A DNA stretch of 20,000 bases from Chromera velia (taxonomy: Eukaryota; Sar; Chromeraceae). This document shows positions 1 to 11,230 of the stretch, one piece after another. The notes beneath the pieces were generated by a model that was not told where the DNA came from, searched no databases, and worked only from the letters and a program-made list of their open reading frames with translations. How positions within the stretch are numbered: the stretch's first letter is position 1; every line of letters starts with the position of its first letter. The stretch is taken from assembly GCA_018398765.1 (NCBI GenBank), contig JAHBMJ010001810.1, positions 1-20,000 of the forward strand. Reading direction: 5' to 3'. A program made the translations under genes and the position numbers.

Positions 1-40
<40 letters not shown>

Positions 41-41
41 G

Positions 42-80
<39 letters not shown>

Positions 81-81
81 G

Positions 82-124
<43 letters not shown>

Positions 125-285
125 GCACAATGAAGGCACTCAGGCCCACAAAGAAGAAGGACAGCGCATTTCCCCATGCAAGCCTCACGCAAAAACGACA
201 CGACATGAAGAACTCAAAAAGGAAAATCACCGGAGAAGAGCACAATTGAATTGAGAAAGCAGAGAGCCCTTGCAAAAACGTTGCT
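1..285. repeat. (CA)n microsatellite in the 3' flank
   Basis: Positions 1-129 are almost pure CA with GCAC interruptions clustered near 37-48, 77-88 and 121-128. The rest, to 285, is the region after the stop codon on the minus strand. I see no AATAAA-type polyadenylation signal there (no TTTATT on the plus strand). Confidence 0.95.
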
Positions 286-3200
286 TCAGCGTGCTTGGAA
301 GGAAGGAAGGACAAGTCTGGCTAGGCAGTCTGCGACTCTCGCTAAAAATTCGAAAGGCAAAAACAGACTGCTGTGCCTGACCCATATGCCAACGACCGGA
401 TGCATGCGAAGAAATCTCCTGACGGTCTTGACGAGAACGTCTGCGGGGAGTCCCTCTCGAAGCACCTGGTCATTCATCTCCCCCTCAAAAAATGCCCTTC
501 CAACCTTCTTCAGAATCGACAGCGAAAAAGGGAATCGCGAGCGGTCCGCTAGAAGTGGGAGGGACGTTCCGAAAAGTCTGGCGGCCGCAGCCACCTCAGT
601 TGCATTGTCTTTCTTTTTTTCCTTTATTTTGATCTGCTGTTCCTTGGTGTTTTCTCCATGCAGTCGACCCGACCTTAGACGCTCGAGAATACCCAAACGT
701 CCATGCCCCCTTGTATTCGAGCCCCGCCTCCCTCTATCTGAATCTCCGCTGTGGATGCTGCTTGGCAGAGACGCGTTGGACATCCGTCTTGTCAACAGCT
801 GTGTGGTAGATTTAAGGCGCTTGAAGGAAGACAGCAATCCCCACTTCCCCTCTTGCTCGCCCACTTCCCCCGTTTCCCCGTCTCCTGTCTCTGCTGCGAC
901 CTGACTCGCTTCTTTTTCACCCAAGCTGTTTGAGGGCAAAGTAGCAACAGACTCAGCAGCAAGGCTCTGCCCCGTTGTGCCTCGTTCTAGCACTGGAACC
1001 GACGCGGCTCCTTCTCGCCCGAGGCTTGCCTGACTGTTTGAGAGCCTCCTTCTCAGAGCTGTCAGGAGGCGGCGAGCACGTGCCTCCGCTACGCTCCCTT
1101 CCTTCAATGACTCCTCTTGGCCTGTCCTCTCTTGCTCCTCTTTGTTGGTCGTTCCTTCTTCGTCCCTTTCAGCTCCCCCTTCTTTTTGAATGCCTTGAGT
1201 CTCTTGCTGCAAAAAAGTCAGCCGACGGCCCGGCTTCGCCTCATCCTGTGAGGCTCCTTCAGCAGGCCCCCCTTCTTCTTCTCTTTCTCGTGTTGATGAG
1301 ACGCCTGGTCCGTGTAAGAGGAGAAACGAGGAAGGGCGGTTTCTCAAAATTGACCGTCTGTGGGTGGCGGGAGAGGGATCCCCCAGATTTCTCTTCGGGG
1401 AGGAAGCGGGAAGGATGAGCGCCCGTCTGTGCTTAGAAGGGGAGCCGTCTCCCGGATTGGATGCGGAGAGGAGGTGTGGGACTGGGAGCACTTCGGTAGA
1501 CTTCCCTCCCGAGAGCTGACTGTGAGAGAGTCTCGTTCCAATGGAGGCTAGGAATGGCTTAGTGCCTGTCTCAGGAGCATGTGCGCTTGTCATCCGATCT
1601 TCTTTGTGCGATGCTGATAAAGTGTTTTCGGTATCCGGACTGCCCTGCTGCGTGTCGCCTCCAAAAGTTAAACGACGCATGAATTTGGGACGTTCCAGAT
1701 TTGCTTCGGGACTCCCTGGCTGGTCCGGCAACTTTTCTGCGGACTGCTTGGTGAGGACGGAGCGTCTGAGGGGTGCAGGTGAGGGGATACCCGTGTTGGG
1801 ATTGGGGGGGTTCATCTGTGTGGGCTGCTCTTCTACATCCTTCTCCTCCTCTCTCTCTTGTGCACCCCTAGATGACGCAACCCGTCGTGGAATTGCGAAA
1901 GCCAGAGAGAGTGATATCGGCCCGACTCCCTCATTTCCTTCCCCACACGATGCTGATTGGTCTCCAGGCGGTGCACACTGGGCGGGTGAGTCAGGAAGCC
2001 TGGAAACGGACAGTCGCGCAGTCGCCGAGAGGGTGTAAGCGGCGAAGTCATCAGCTGAGACTGCTCCACATGCGGCAGTCTCTGTGTCCTCCTCCGCGTG
2101 ATTGGCAAAGGAGGCGCGTCTTCTCATCGGTGACAGACCCGAACCCTTCCCTTCTCCACTGTCGTCTATTCCCGAATTACTAGTCATGTGACGGGCAGAC
2201 AGGCGGCGGTCGATCTGCATCGACACCCGTCGGGTAAAGATGTCTTTGGGCTTCAACCGATTGAAGGGTTTCCAGGGGACTGAACGCAGCGGAATGGCGG
2301 GACGGCGAAGGCGTCGCATTTCTCCGCCGTCCCACTCCTCTCGTTCCTTGAAAACGTCCGACAAACCCTCCTTCTTCCTCATGGGGCGCTTAAACTTTTT
2401 TCGAATCCTTTCGGTGCTTCCTCGCCCTCCCCGATGCCCTTCATCACGAACACCCACAGTACTGCCAGCTTCGGAATGCATGTCTGTGTCTGCACTCATT
2501 TGCTGTCTCCGTCTTTCCACAACCCCTTTTCGTTTTTTGCCATTTTCTGCCCCTCGTTCGTCTTCGTCTGCCGCTTCCCTCTCGTCCAGAAGGACCCGAA
2601 AGGGGTGTGTCCTCAGCCGCTGGGGTCGGAGCATTTTCTGTGCTACATAGAGCAGCTGGTCGAGGTCGTTAGATTGCTCTGCTGCGTTCTTCACCCACTC
2701 GTCTTCAAAGGCCTCTGCAGTCACGAGAGCCCAGCGCAGAATGAACTCCTCAAAGTATACTGCTGTTCCAACCTTCGTTTCGTCCAGCGAGTTCCCCCCT
2801 CGGCCGTTCCCGTTGTCCCCCCCAAATAACTGGATACTTCCAGTTCTTCTCAACGTCTTCAGCAGCGTCCTCTCGCTGCCGTCAACGTCAAAGTCCCTCG
2901 CCTTATCCCTCTGTATCCACTGCTGCCACTCGTCAAAGACCCGCCTTGTGGCTTCTGCAAATTGTGTGAGAGTCATTGACATGACGTCCGCTGTCATCGC
3001 ACTGGGACTTCCGTCCACCGCACTGCGCAGCTCGATCATGTACGCAGGGTCGGCTGCGTTGCTTGACTCGGAGCCCTCGAGGACAATGTGGGGCACAGGG
3101 AAGAAGACCGCCATCGCCTTCAGGGGACGCACAAAGAGCGTCTCGATGAGGGGAAGCGCGATTGAGACAGGCGCCCTGATCCATATTTCTGGAATCACGC

Positions 3201-3369
3201 TCTCCGGCTCCTCTGCCTCTTTAAATTGCTCACTCACTTCATAGAAGGCGAGGGCGTACCCCTTCACAATGATCCACCCCGACCTCCCGATGAAGCTCGC
3301 ATTCAGGAAGATTGCAGTCAGAGCAAGAGAGAAGGCGGTGCTGGCGGGGACGGGCTGGATATACATGAT
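286..3369 (-). CDS. Exon 27 (terminal): last membrane helix and ~970-residue Ser/Arg-rich cytoplasmic tail
   Basis: This single 3084 nt exon has acceptor ACTGCAG and starts [11 protein letters not shown] last helix, [17 protein letters not shown], is followed by an apparently globular stretch to about 2590 (e.g. [19 protein letters not shown]). From about 2450 to 620 it is low-complexity and charged, rich in Ser, Arg, Glu and Pro. Eight RRxS/T motifs lie between 700 and 2240: RRVS, RRLS, RRAS, RRLT twice, RRLS, RRMS, RRGS. These are basophilic kinase consensus sites. The last ~90 residues are ordered-looking again ([20 protein letters not shown]). Stop TGA is at 286-288. I recognise no catalytic domain. 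Confidence 0.9.
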   Translation of the reverse strand: MMYIQPVPASTAFSLALTAIFLNASFIGRSGWIIVKGYALAFYEVSEQFKEAEEPESVIPEIWIRAPVSIALPLIETLFVRPLKAMAVFFPVPHIVLEGSESSNAADPAYMIELRSAVDGSPSAMTADVMSMTLTQFAEATRRVFDEWQQWIQRDKARDFDVDGSERTLLKTLRRTGSIQLFGGDNGNGRGGNSLDETKVGTAVYFEEFILRWALVTAEAFEDEWVKNAAEQSNDLDQLLYVAQKMLRPQRLRTHPFRVLLDEREAADEDERGAENGKKRKGVVERRRQQMSADTDMHSEAGSTVGVRDEGHRGGRGSTERIRKKFKRPMRKKEGLSDVFKEREEWDGGEMRRLRRPAIPLRSVPWKPFNRLKPKDIFTRRVSMQIDRRLSARHMTSNSGIDDSGEGKGSGLSPMRRRASFANHAEEDTETAACGAVSADDFAAYTLSATARLSVSRLPDSPAQCAPPGDQSASCGEGNEGVGPISLSLAFAIPRRVASSRGAQEREEEKDVEEQPTQMNPPNPNTGIPSPAPLRRSVLTKQSAEKLPDQPGSPEANLERPKFMRRLTFGGDTQQGSPDTENTLSASHKEDRMTSAHAPETGTKPFLASIGTRLSHSQLSGGKSTEVLPVPHLLSASNPGDGSPSKHRRALILPASSPKRNLGDPSPATHRRSILRNRPSSFLLLHGPGVSSTREREEEGGPAEGASQDEAKPGRRLTFLQQETQGIQKEGGAERDEEGTTNKEEQERTGQEESLKEGSVAEARARRLLTALRRRLSNSQASLGREGAASVPVLERGTTGQSLAAESVATLPSNSLGEKEASQVAAETGDGETGEVGEQEGKWGLLSSFKRLKSTTQLLTRRMSNASLPSSIHSGDSDRGRRGSNTRGHGRLGILERLRSGRLHGENTKEQQIKIKEKKKDNATEVAAAARLFGTSLPLLADRSRFPFSLSILKKVGRAFFEGEMNDQVLREGLPADVLVKTVRRFLRMHPVVGIWVRHSSLFLPFEFLARVADCLARLVLPSFQAR

Positions 3370-6300
3370 CTGCAGTCAGGCAGTTAGGCAGTCAGTCAGG
3401 GAGGCACACAGAGGATTCGGCCAGCCTTGGAGGATTCCTCTGACGACCCACATCGCCGCATGGTTGAAGCACAACTTGTTGATCGATCTGACACAAAACG
3501 AACAAAATGAGGGTTCCATCGGATTGACCAGAAAACAAACTCATGCAGTCGCCATCTAGCGTCAAAAAGCAGGTAGGTGTTGCTGCACTGAACCAGGTAT
3601 TCATGCAGTTGACTTCTGACAGAGCGCTGAGCCTTTCTGCTTTCCCTCGTCCAACAGACAACCTTTGACTGCACCTGTCAGAAAGACCTTCCGGCCAACC
3701 GACCGACCGAGAAGAAAATGAGTGTGAGGGTCCACACCGCGAGGGCGTGCATTTCCAAGTCGTTCAGCACGCCTCTGTCCTGCCGACTGAAGGGATTCAC
3801 GCGGAGCTGTAAGACCAGAACCATCACTGCGAATATTGACACCTGCAGGCTCACACACACGCACACACAGAGAAGGAGAGAGAGAGAGGGAGAGAGAGAG
3901 AGAAAGAGAGAGTCTGATGTTTGGATTCAGCACTCTACTACAAGAAGATGGTGGCAAAGAGCGACGGTGCCATACAGGCTCATCCCGATCCCGACCAGCC
4001 CACACAATTAAGTCTCAGTCATCGAAACAAAGCGGGAACGTTGACTTATGCCAGACGCCACGAAGGTTTACACGATTCAAAAGGAGGGCACCACGTGCGA
4101 CTCCATGCGACTTTTCTCCCGAGCTGTTGTTTACCGTTGATAAGCGCAAAGATGCTGGTCGACACATTCGGGTTGGCGCGATCGAGTGCAAACGGACCGA
4201 GCGCATCAAACGGATTCATTCGATGATTCATTCATTCATTCATTCATTCATTCATCCATTCATTCATCCATTCATTCATCCATTCATTCATTCATCCATT
4301 AATTAATTAATTAATTCATTCATTCATTCTGGTGGAACACGTACATCCAAAAGTACGCCCACCGAAAGAAAGAGGCATACCTACCCAGTCCAACAAAGAC
4401 CCTCCCACTGACCCCCCCACCTGCAAGAGCCTCATATTCGGGTCCTCCCCGGGATAGTAGGCGATCAAAAGGAGCACGAGGAACTTTCGGCCGATGATCA
4501 CCAGCTCCCAGTACATGAAGCGAGGGTCGTACCCCTGCACGAGGAACCCGTAGGCCCTTCTGAAGGAGTCCTCTGTCTCTCGAGCCTTCAGGCCCCTCAG
4601 CACACGGGAACCCCTGATGAGAAAGAAGGCCAGACAGAGAGGGATCACAATCGCCAGAAGGACCACGCCTCCAAAGGCGACAGGCATCCACCTTACGTAC
4701 ACCCTCGACTGGCAGCTGATGGAGGGGATGTCGGCCAGACGTTTTTCGAGCCCCTTTGCGAGGGGTGCGCACCTGATTAAGGAGATCAGATCTTCGACTG
4801 TGCCCTCAAATGTGAGGAAGTAGAGGACAATCCAGATGGGTATCAGGTCCTCGCACAGAGTCTTGGCGAGTTGGGTTGTGAAGGATGTTCCCTCAGGGGT
4901 CGGAATGTGGTAACGAAAAAGTCCAAGCAGCCGCTTCTTGGCTTGCTCGCGGCTGACCTGCATTTACAAAAAGAGGAGAGGAGAGGACAGATCTGGTGCA
5001 AAGCGTTTGTTTATGTTTTTTTCCTGACTCTATGCATAAAGTGAAATGTTCTCGTGATCCACCGGCAGGATCTTCGATCACCGGAAGGCTTCATTGCATG
5101 ATCCGTAACTTTCTTTGGAAATCGATGGGCTTCATCAAAACAGAATAGTTGAAAGTTGGAAAAGACAAAAAAAATGAAGAGACGGATCACTTCAAAAAGA
5201 AAAGCCGCAAGTTTGAAGTAGCAGAGCACCGTTTTTATTTCCTCTACACTGCTGAAACTTTCTAGGGGTCCAATGTGCCGACCTGTTTCTCAAGTTGGGC
5301 GTTTTCTGCCTCGTTCAGTTCACCCAGCAGCTCTTCACACTCCTGTTGTCCCAGCCGCGTTTTCATGCTGCCCCTTCTCTGCCAATACTGCTGAGCAAAT
5401 GCAGCAGGCCGGTCATCCTCGCCAGTGCCCCCTGCAGCAGCCTTTTTTGACCTCCTCCTCTCGACACACGCTGTGATTGTGACAACCAGAGATATAAAGA
5501 GCGTGAGGAAGACGAACGAGAGGAGCGGCATGGCGGCGTTGAGGAGACGGGAGAGAACGAGGACCTCATCATCCTCAGAGAACCCGCTCGACCTCAGGAA
5601 GGGCTCAGCCAGACAGTCGACAGAGACCAGATCGGCAAGGGAGGGGAAGCTGGGGTAGGGTAGAAGGGACTTTTGGTCAACATAGGAAGGAAATTCAATC
5701 TTGTAGGTGTCAAAAATTCCGATCACTGTCATTAGGCTCAGATAGTTCAGCAAGGTACGAATTGCGACTACAAATGTCCTTTCGTCGTCTTCCGAAGGAG
5801 CGATGTTCATCGCTGCATAGAATACAACGGACGCCTGCATAAAGAGAAAGAGCCCAAGTTGGCCGAGGAGATTCGTCAGGAAAGATTCGCAGACTGCGCA
5901 CTTTCCTGTCAGCTCCCCTCCTTCCGTGCTCCTCCTCATTCCACTTTCGCACTCGTTGCATGTCGGCTGCAGAAAAATGAAATGTTCTGGTGATGACTTA
6001 GGTAGTTGATTTGGGCACTTGGGCGCACCCGCCCTTGACAGTCGAATCGCGAGCCTGCCGGCGCGGTATGAGTAAGTGTTTATGCATGTGAAGAAGAGAA
6101 GAGAAGACTCAGGAGGGACCCAGAAGAGGATCTTTCCTAGTGCACTTTTCGAAATTTGTGTAAGAACTGGCAAGAGAAAGACAACCGAACAGACAACCGA
6201 CCCCTCTTGATCCGCCAGCACACGAGGCATACCCGTCTTCCGCCTGGTACTCTTCTTGGGTCCCGCGTCGACAGTTGGTGGAAGTCTGACAGGGAACGAC

Positions 6301-6578
6301 CTGCGACAGCATCTCGTGTCAGTAAGAAAAGACGACAGAGAGAATCAAGCGGGAGAATTGCTCAGATAGGTATTGGTCTTGCGTCCGGTTGCAGAATCAA
6401 AATTGCACCGCATCTTGTTGGGAAAGATTTCTGTCTGTCTCTCTTTCGTTCTTCCTTCTTTCATTTCTCTTCACTTACACGCGTGTATTCACTGTTTCTT
6501 TTTGAAGTCTGCCTGCTCCGCGCTGTGTGTGTGTGAGTGTGTGTGTGTGTGTACGTGTGTGGGTATGTGTGTGTGTAT

Positions 6579-6617
<39 letters not shown>

Positions 6618-6633
6618 TGAGTGAGTGAGTGAG

Positions 6634-6668
<35 letters not shown>

Positions 6669-6713
6669 TTGTCTGTGTGTCTCTATTTGTGTGTGTGTGT
6701 GTGTGTGTGTGAG

Positions 6714-6750
<37 letters not shown>

Positions 6751-9700
6751 GCCTGTAGTTGTTTGATTTTTGAATCCCGATCGGCAAACTTTTTCTGGTC
6801 ACGTCATCATTCGGTTCAAATTGATGCGGGGTTCAGAGACAGACATTCCTCCATTCGGTTCAAATTGATGCGGGGTTCAGAGACAGACATTCCCCCATTC
6901 GGTTCAAATTGATGCGGGGTTCAGAGACAGACATTCCTCAAAAATAATCCAAACGGAAGATAAAGACATGAAAAGATTATCGATCTATCTATCTATCCAT
7001 CCATCGAATCGCCACATGCAATTACCTGAGCGAAGGGATATGCCTGCACAAGAGCGTATCCTGATTTCGGCAGCGGCCGTGCATGTTGTGTGATGTTGAA
7101 TTTCTTCTGCACAGGCACGTCTTGGTCGACCAACGCACGTCTTCGCTGCGTCGAGGCGCCGGTTCCATTCACCTGAGGGTCCCCCAGCACCCCTCCCTTG
7201 CAGTCTGCATACTTAACGCAGGGCTGGCACCTTCCGGCGGTCCAAAAGAACCCCCCGGAAAGAGATTCCTGCCCCCCGTTTGAGACGGTCCCGTCGCCCC
7301 CCTTGGAGACGTCAGGAACGAAGTAGAACCCGTCGTTGCACATGCACGCAGAGGGGTGAGTGGAGTCCGCGGAGCTTGAGCTGTCCTGTACGCACGCACG
7401 GCAGACGACAATCTCCGAGCTCCTCCCGTCAGCAATCTTCGAGACGGACTGGGAGACCTCCAGATCCTGCCAGTACCCCGGCCTGCATGTATGTGAAAGG
7501 AACATGGGCAACGAATCTGTGCAAACAAAACGCTCCTCAGTATAAGAACGCATGCGTTGCAATCAAAGAATCGATGTGTACATTTCCTGTAGACATGCAG
7601 GTCCTACCAGAACGCTGAGATCTGATCATGGAGAAGTCCCTTTGTTTCCGCGATCTGCGTAGATGCCTCGCGGCTCTTCACTCATGCCTCAAAAAACACG
7701 ATGTGTTCTCTTCCGTTGACAAGTGCAAGAAAGAAGTCAGATGCATTTATAGCTGCAAAAAATGGGTTGACGCAGGAAATCAAAGAGTATCACCGTAGAA
7801 GAGAAATCTTGCAAAGCGTGAAGAGAGCAGGTAAAAAATTCTTGCCAATCTTGGCAACCCGTCTCTGTGCGAATGAAATAAATTTGCATCGACATTTGCT
7901 TCATGTTCATGCACCCTGATTTCACACAAGAGTCACATGCATCATAAGGCTTTTGGCATGAACCTCTCGCAGCACTTCCTGACTGACATGCACTTGCACC
8001 GTTCAGTCTCCCCGGCTCTTTGCGAATGAGAGGGACAGCCGATCACCTCCGCCATGAACGTGCAGAACCCCTCATTCCCGCTTTTGTCCGTTGCCGTCAC
8101 TTTCACCGTGTATGTTCCAACTGCGAGTGTGGACCCGGAGGGAACGCTGAAGGACAGAGAGATGTCAGAGGCCGAGTCGACGTTATCGAAGGCGATGGGG
8201 GCGGAGGGATACTCCACCACTGCATCTTCTTGGAAAGCCTGGTTCTTGTACACGTTGTTGGGACAGAGCACCGAAGGGGCCTCGCGGTCTGCAGGCGTGT
8301 CAACACAACACAAGCAGGAGAGAGGGACGACATGCAGGCCACAGTTGAGGATCATCTAGCTCTTTGTACTCTCTCAACGTCTCATCTGAGGGAAGTCAGG
8401 GGAACCGACCGATGACGTGCACAGTGACCGTGCAGGATGCTGAGTTGCCAAAAGTGTCCCACCCAGTGACGCTCATCGTGTGTGTCCCGAAAGAGAGGTA
8501 GGAGGGGACTGAGGGGACGGATGTCAGGGGCTCATCTGCCATCTTCACATCGTCACTGAAGGAGATCTCCAGCTCTGCCTGGAGGTTCTCCAAGACCCTC
8601 CGACTGCTCCGTGTGTCTGTCTCGAGGGTGACTTCCGAGGGACATGAGAGCACGGGAGGGTTCGGGTCTGCAACCACAAAACAAAGAGAGAGACATATAG
8701 ATGGAGTCCTGGAGGAGAAGCAGGTGGACATGACAGAAGAGAAGGACCAATACGTGCATGCAATATCTCGCAGACTTGTAGACAGACAAGTAGACAGAGA
8801 ACGGAAGAAGCTGAAAGAAGACAGCAGACGCATGAAAAGAAGAACACTGCCCAGCGTACAAACACGAGCAGACATTACACACCAGTGCATACAGGGTCAC
8901 TGAGAGAATCCCAGGAAGCTTCGAAGTCGCTTGTCGCCGTGCAGCTCCGAGACGCCACCCCCACCAGGGTCATACCGTCAACACAGGAGAACACGACGCC
9001 CTCCCCGCACCTCCAGTTGGCGCCATCAGAGGGATCAGAGGGGCTCATCGATCCGAGAGAGGGAGGAACTGGGGCCACTCCCTCACAAACCGCAGCTGCA
9101 CTCTTGCAAAAAGGGGGTCAAAGCACATGCAGTCCGCGAACATGATTGACAGATGGGAACGATAGCAAGCTAGCAGGTAGAAGTAGGTGGCCTTTTTTGT
9201 GAATGCAAACAAAAGTATGGGTCTGCCTTTTGCGTTTCTACAAAAAGTATGCAACGACAATCACCGGCTTATCACACAGTCATACGGAGAGAGACAGGCT
9301 TCCAAGTAGACACAGCAGATTGAGAAATACAAACTTCCCGAAAAAACAGTTAAAAAAGCGAATTTTTTCTCTTCAGCCACCAACTGCTTCTCGGTTGAGA
9401 TCTGTCCGGTAGCGCAGAGACAGGGTTGGAGGAAAAAGGCGACGCAAAGAGAGGAAAAGCGAGAGAGAGTGAGACGGCGGAAAAGGATGAGAGATGCATC
9501 AATAAAGCGGACCTTCGCAGCTTGCAGTGTGAACCGGCCAATCTGAAGCGGGCGGAGAGGCTCCTTCAATCCCTTCGCAGGCAAGCTCGCTCACTCCCAC
9601 TTGCAGGTGGCCGGCATTGCATCTGCAGCGAGGCAACAGAGGAGCAAGAAGCAAAAAAGGAATTTCAAGAGGAAGAGCTCTTCTCCAAATGACGGACGGC

Positions 9701-10149
9701 TTGAGAAAATCATATTGGAAAAACAAGAACTAGATGGACGCCCGCATATGCGTTCTTCGCACGAGTTCAGAGCAGACAGTCCAGCGTGATTCAAGAATAC
9801 GCACACGAATGTCTTTCCTCTACGACCGTTGGTTTGAACACGGCTTTGCGTTGCTGTCTTGACTGCTCGAGGAAGTCACCAAGACCATCACAAGTCGGGA
9901 TGGAACACAGAATCAGCACAGACAAGAGCAAGACTGCTTCCATGCACACGAAAGTGATTCATGCAGAGCCATGAATGACGAAGCCTGTTTTTTATATCTA
10001 CTCACTCACTCACTGGAAGCTGACGAGATCCCCGACGAGCCAGGAGACGCCGGTCGGGGGGGACGCCGGACTCATCTGCCCGTTCGAGGGCGCCACGGGA
10101 GTCTGCCCTCCACAGACGGTTTCTGCACACGCACGCACACACGCACACA

Positions 10150-10211
<62 letters not shown>

Positions 10212-11178
10212 CAATCTCTTTGAGAGACAGAGAAAGGTCACTAGCGAAGACTGTCTGCACCGTGGGTACGCGTTCGAGCAGCGCCACTTCCTTTTGATTT
10301 GCGTAAAGGAGTTGAGCACTACTTCCGTTTCTTTTTGGCCTATGAGGCAAGGAGCGACTTTGTGGAACATCACTGACTTTCGCATGATGCCGAATGCGCA
10401 GGGAACTCTGCAGAGCTTGGCCCGATTGCAGTACATTGAAGGGGAGAAGTCGCGCCGGAAATTGTGAGGTTATATCCGGCTTCGCACGTGAGTGTTGCAG
10501 ATGCGCCCACGGAAGCCGTGTTCATCTGATCAGCAAAACTTGTCGTTCCGCAAAAGTCACTTTGGGGGTTGTTGTTGCATCTCACGGCTGCACAAGGCGT
10601 ATCAAGACACACAGCAACAAGTACAGCACATGTGAGATAGACCTTTTGTCTTCTTCGGGCCGTCCTGAAGCAACTGACAAAAAGGAAGGGGAACGAAAAC
10701 GTTCATTCACCTTTACGAGAGGGTCGGTTGCCCTGGATATGCCATGCATACAGCAGTGAAGAACTGCATGAAGCACTCACTCTCAGTGCGGACCCACGCA
10801 GTCCCACGCCGTTTCAAGAACAAATTTTACACTTTTCTTCTAAGTGTCCGATAACCCGCACACACACACACACACACACGCTCACTTACTCACTCACTCA
10901 CCCTGGCAGAATGTGCCGTTGACAGTCCCTGCCCATTCAGGATCCTCAAATCCGTCGTTGCAGTCGCAAGAGAACGACGAGCTCCCGTCGACGCACGCAG
11001 CGGCCTCCTCCAGAGAGGAGCTCGCAAAGTCCCAACGGACAGCACAGTCGTGGATGTTCTGGGTACACTCGTCCAACACTGCATTCACTCATTCATTCAT
11101 TCATGTTCGAATTCACGGAGAAACCCCAGCAGATACAACGAAACACCAAACACACACACACACACACATGCACACACA

Positions 11179-11230
<52 letters not shown>

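Noticed and set aside
251-904. Plus-strand open frame of 217 codons
   Set aside because: It is antisense to the tail exon. It shows no domain and has the composition expected from the complement of an Arg/Ser-rich frame.
2850-2905. EF-hand-like string [12 protein letters not shown] in the tail
   Set aside because: Positions 1, 3, 5 and 6 fit, but position 8 is Glu and position 12 is Leu rather than Glu, and no paired EF-hand is visible.
3836-4306. Plus-strand frame with SFIHPFIH repeats
   Set aside because: It is a product of the ATTC microsatellite and the exon 26 complement.
7090-7140. Furin-type cleavage site at [10 protein letters not shown] in the stalk
   Set aside because: The P4 position is Gln, not Arg, so the R-x-[KR]-R consensus is not met. 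A dibasic cut remains possible but unsupported.
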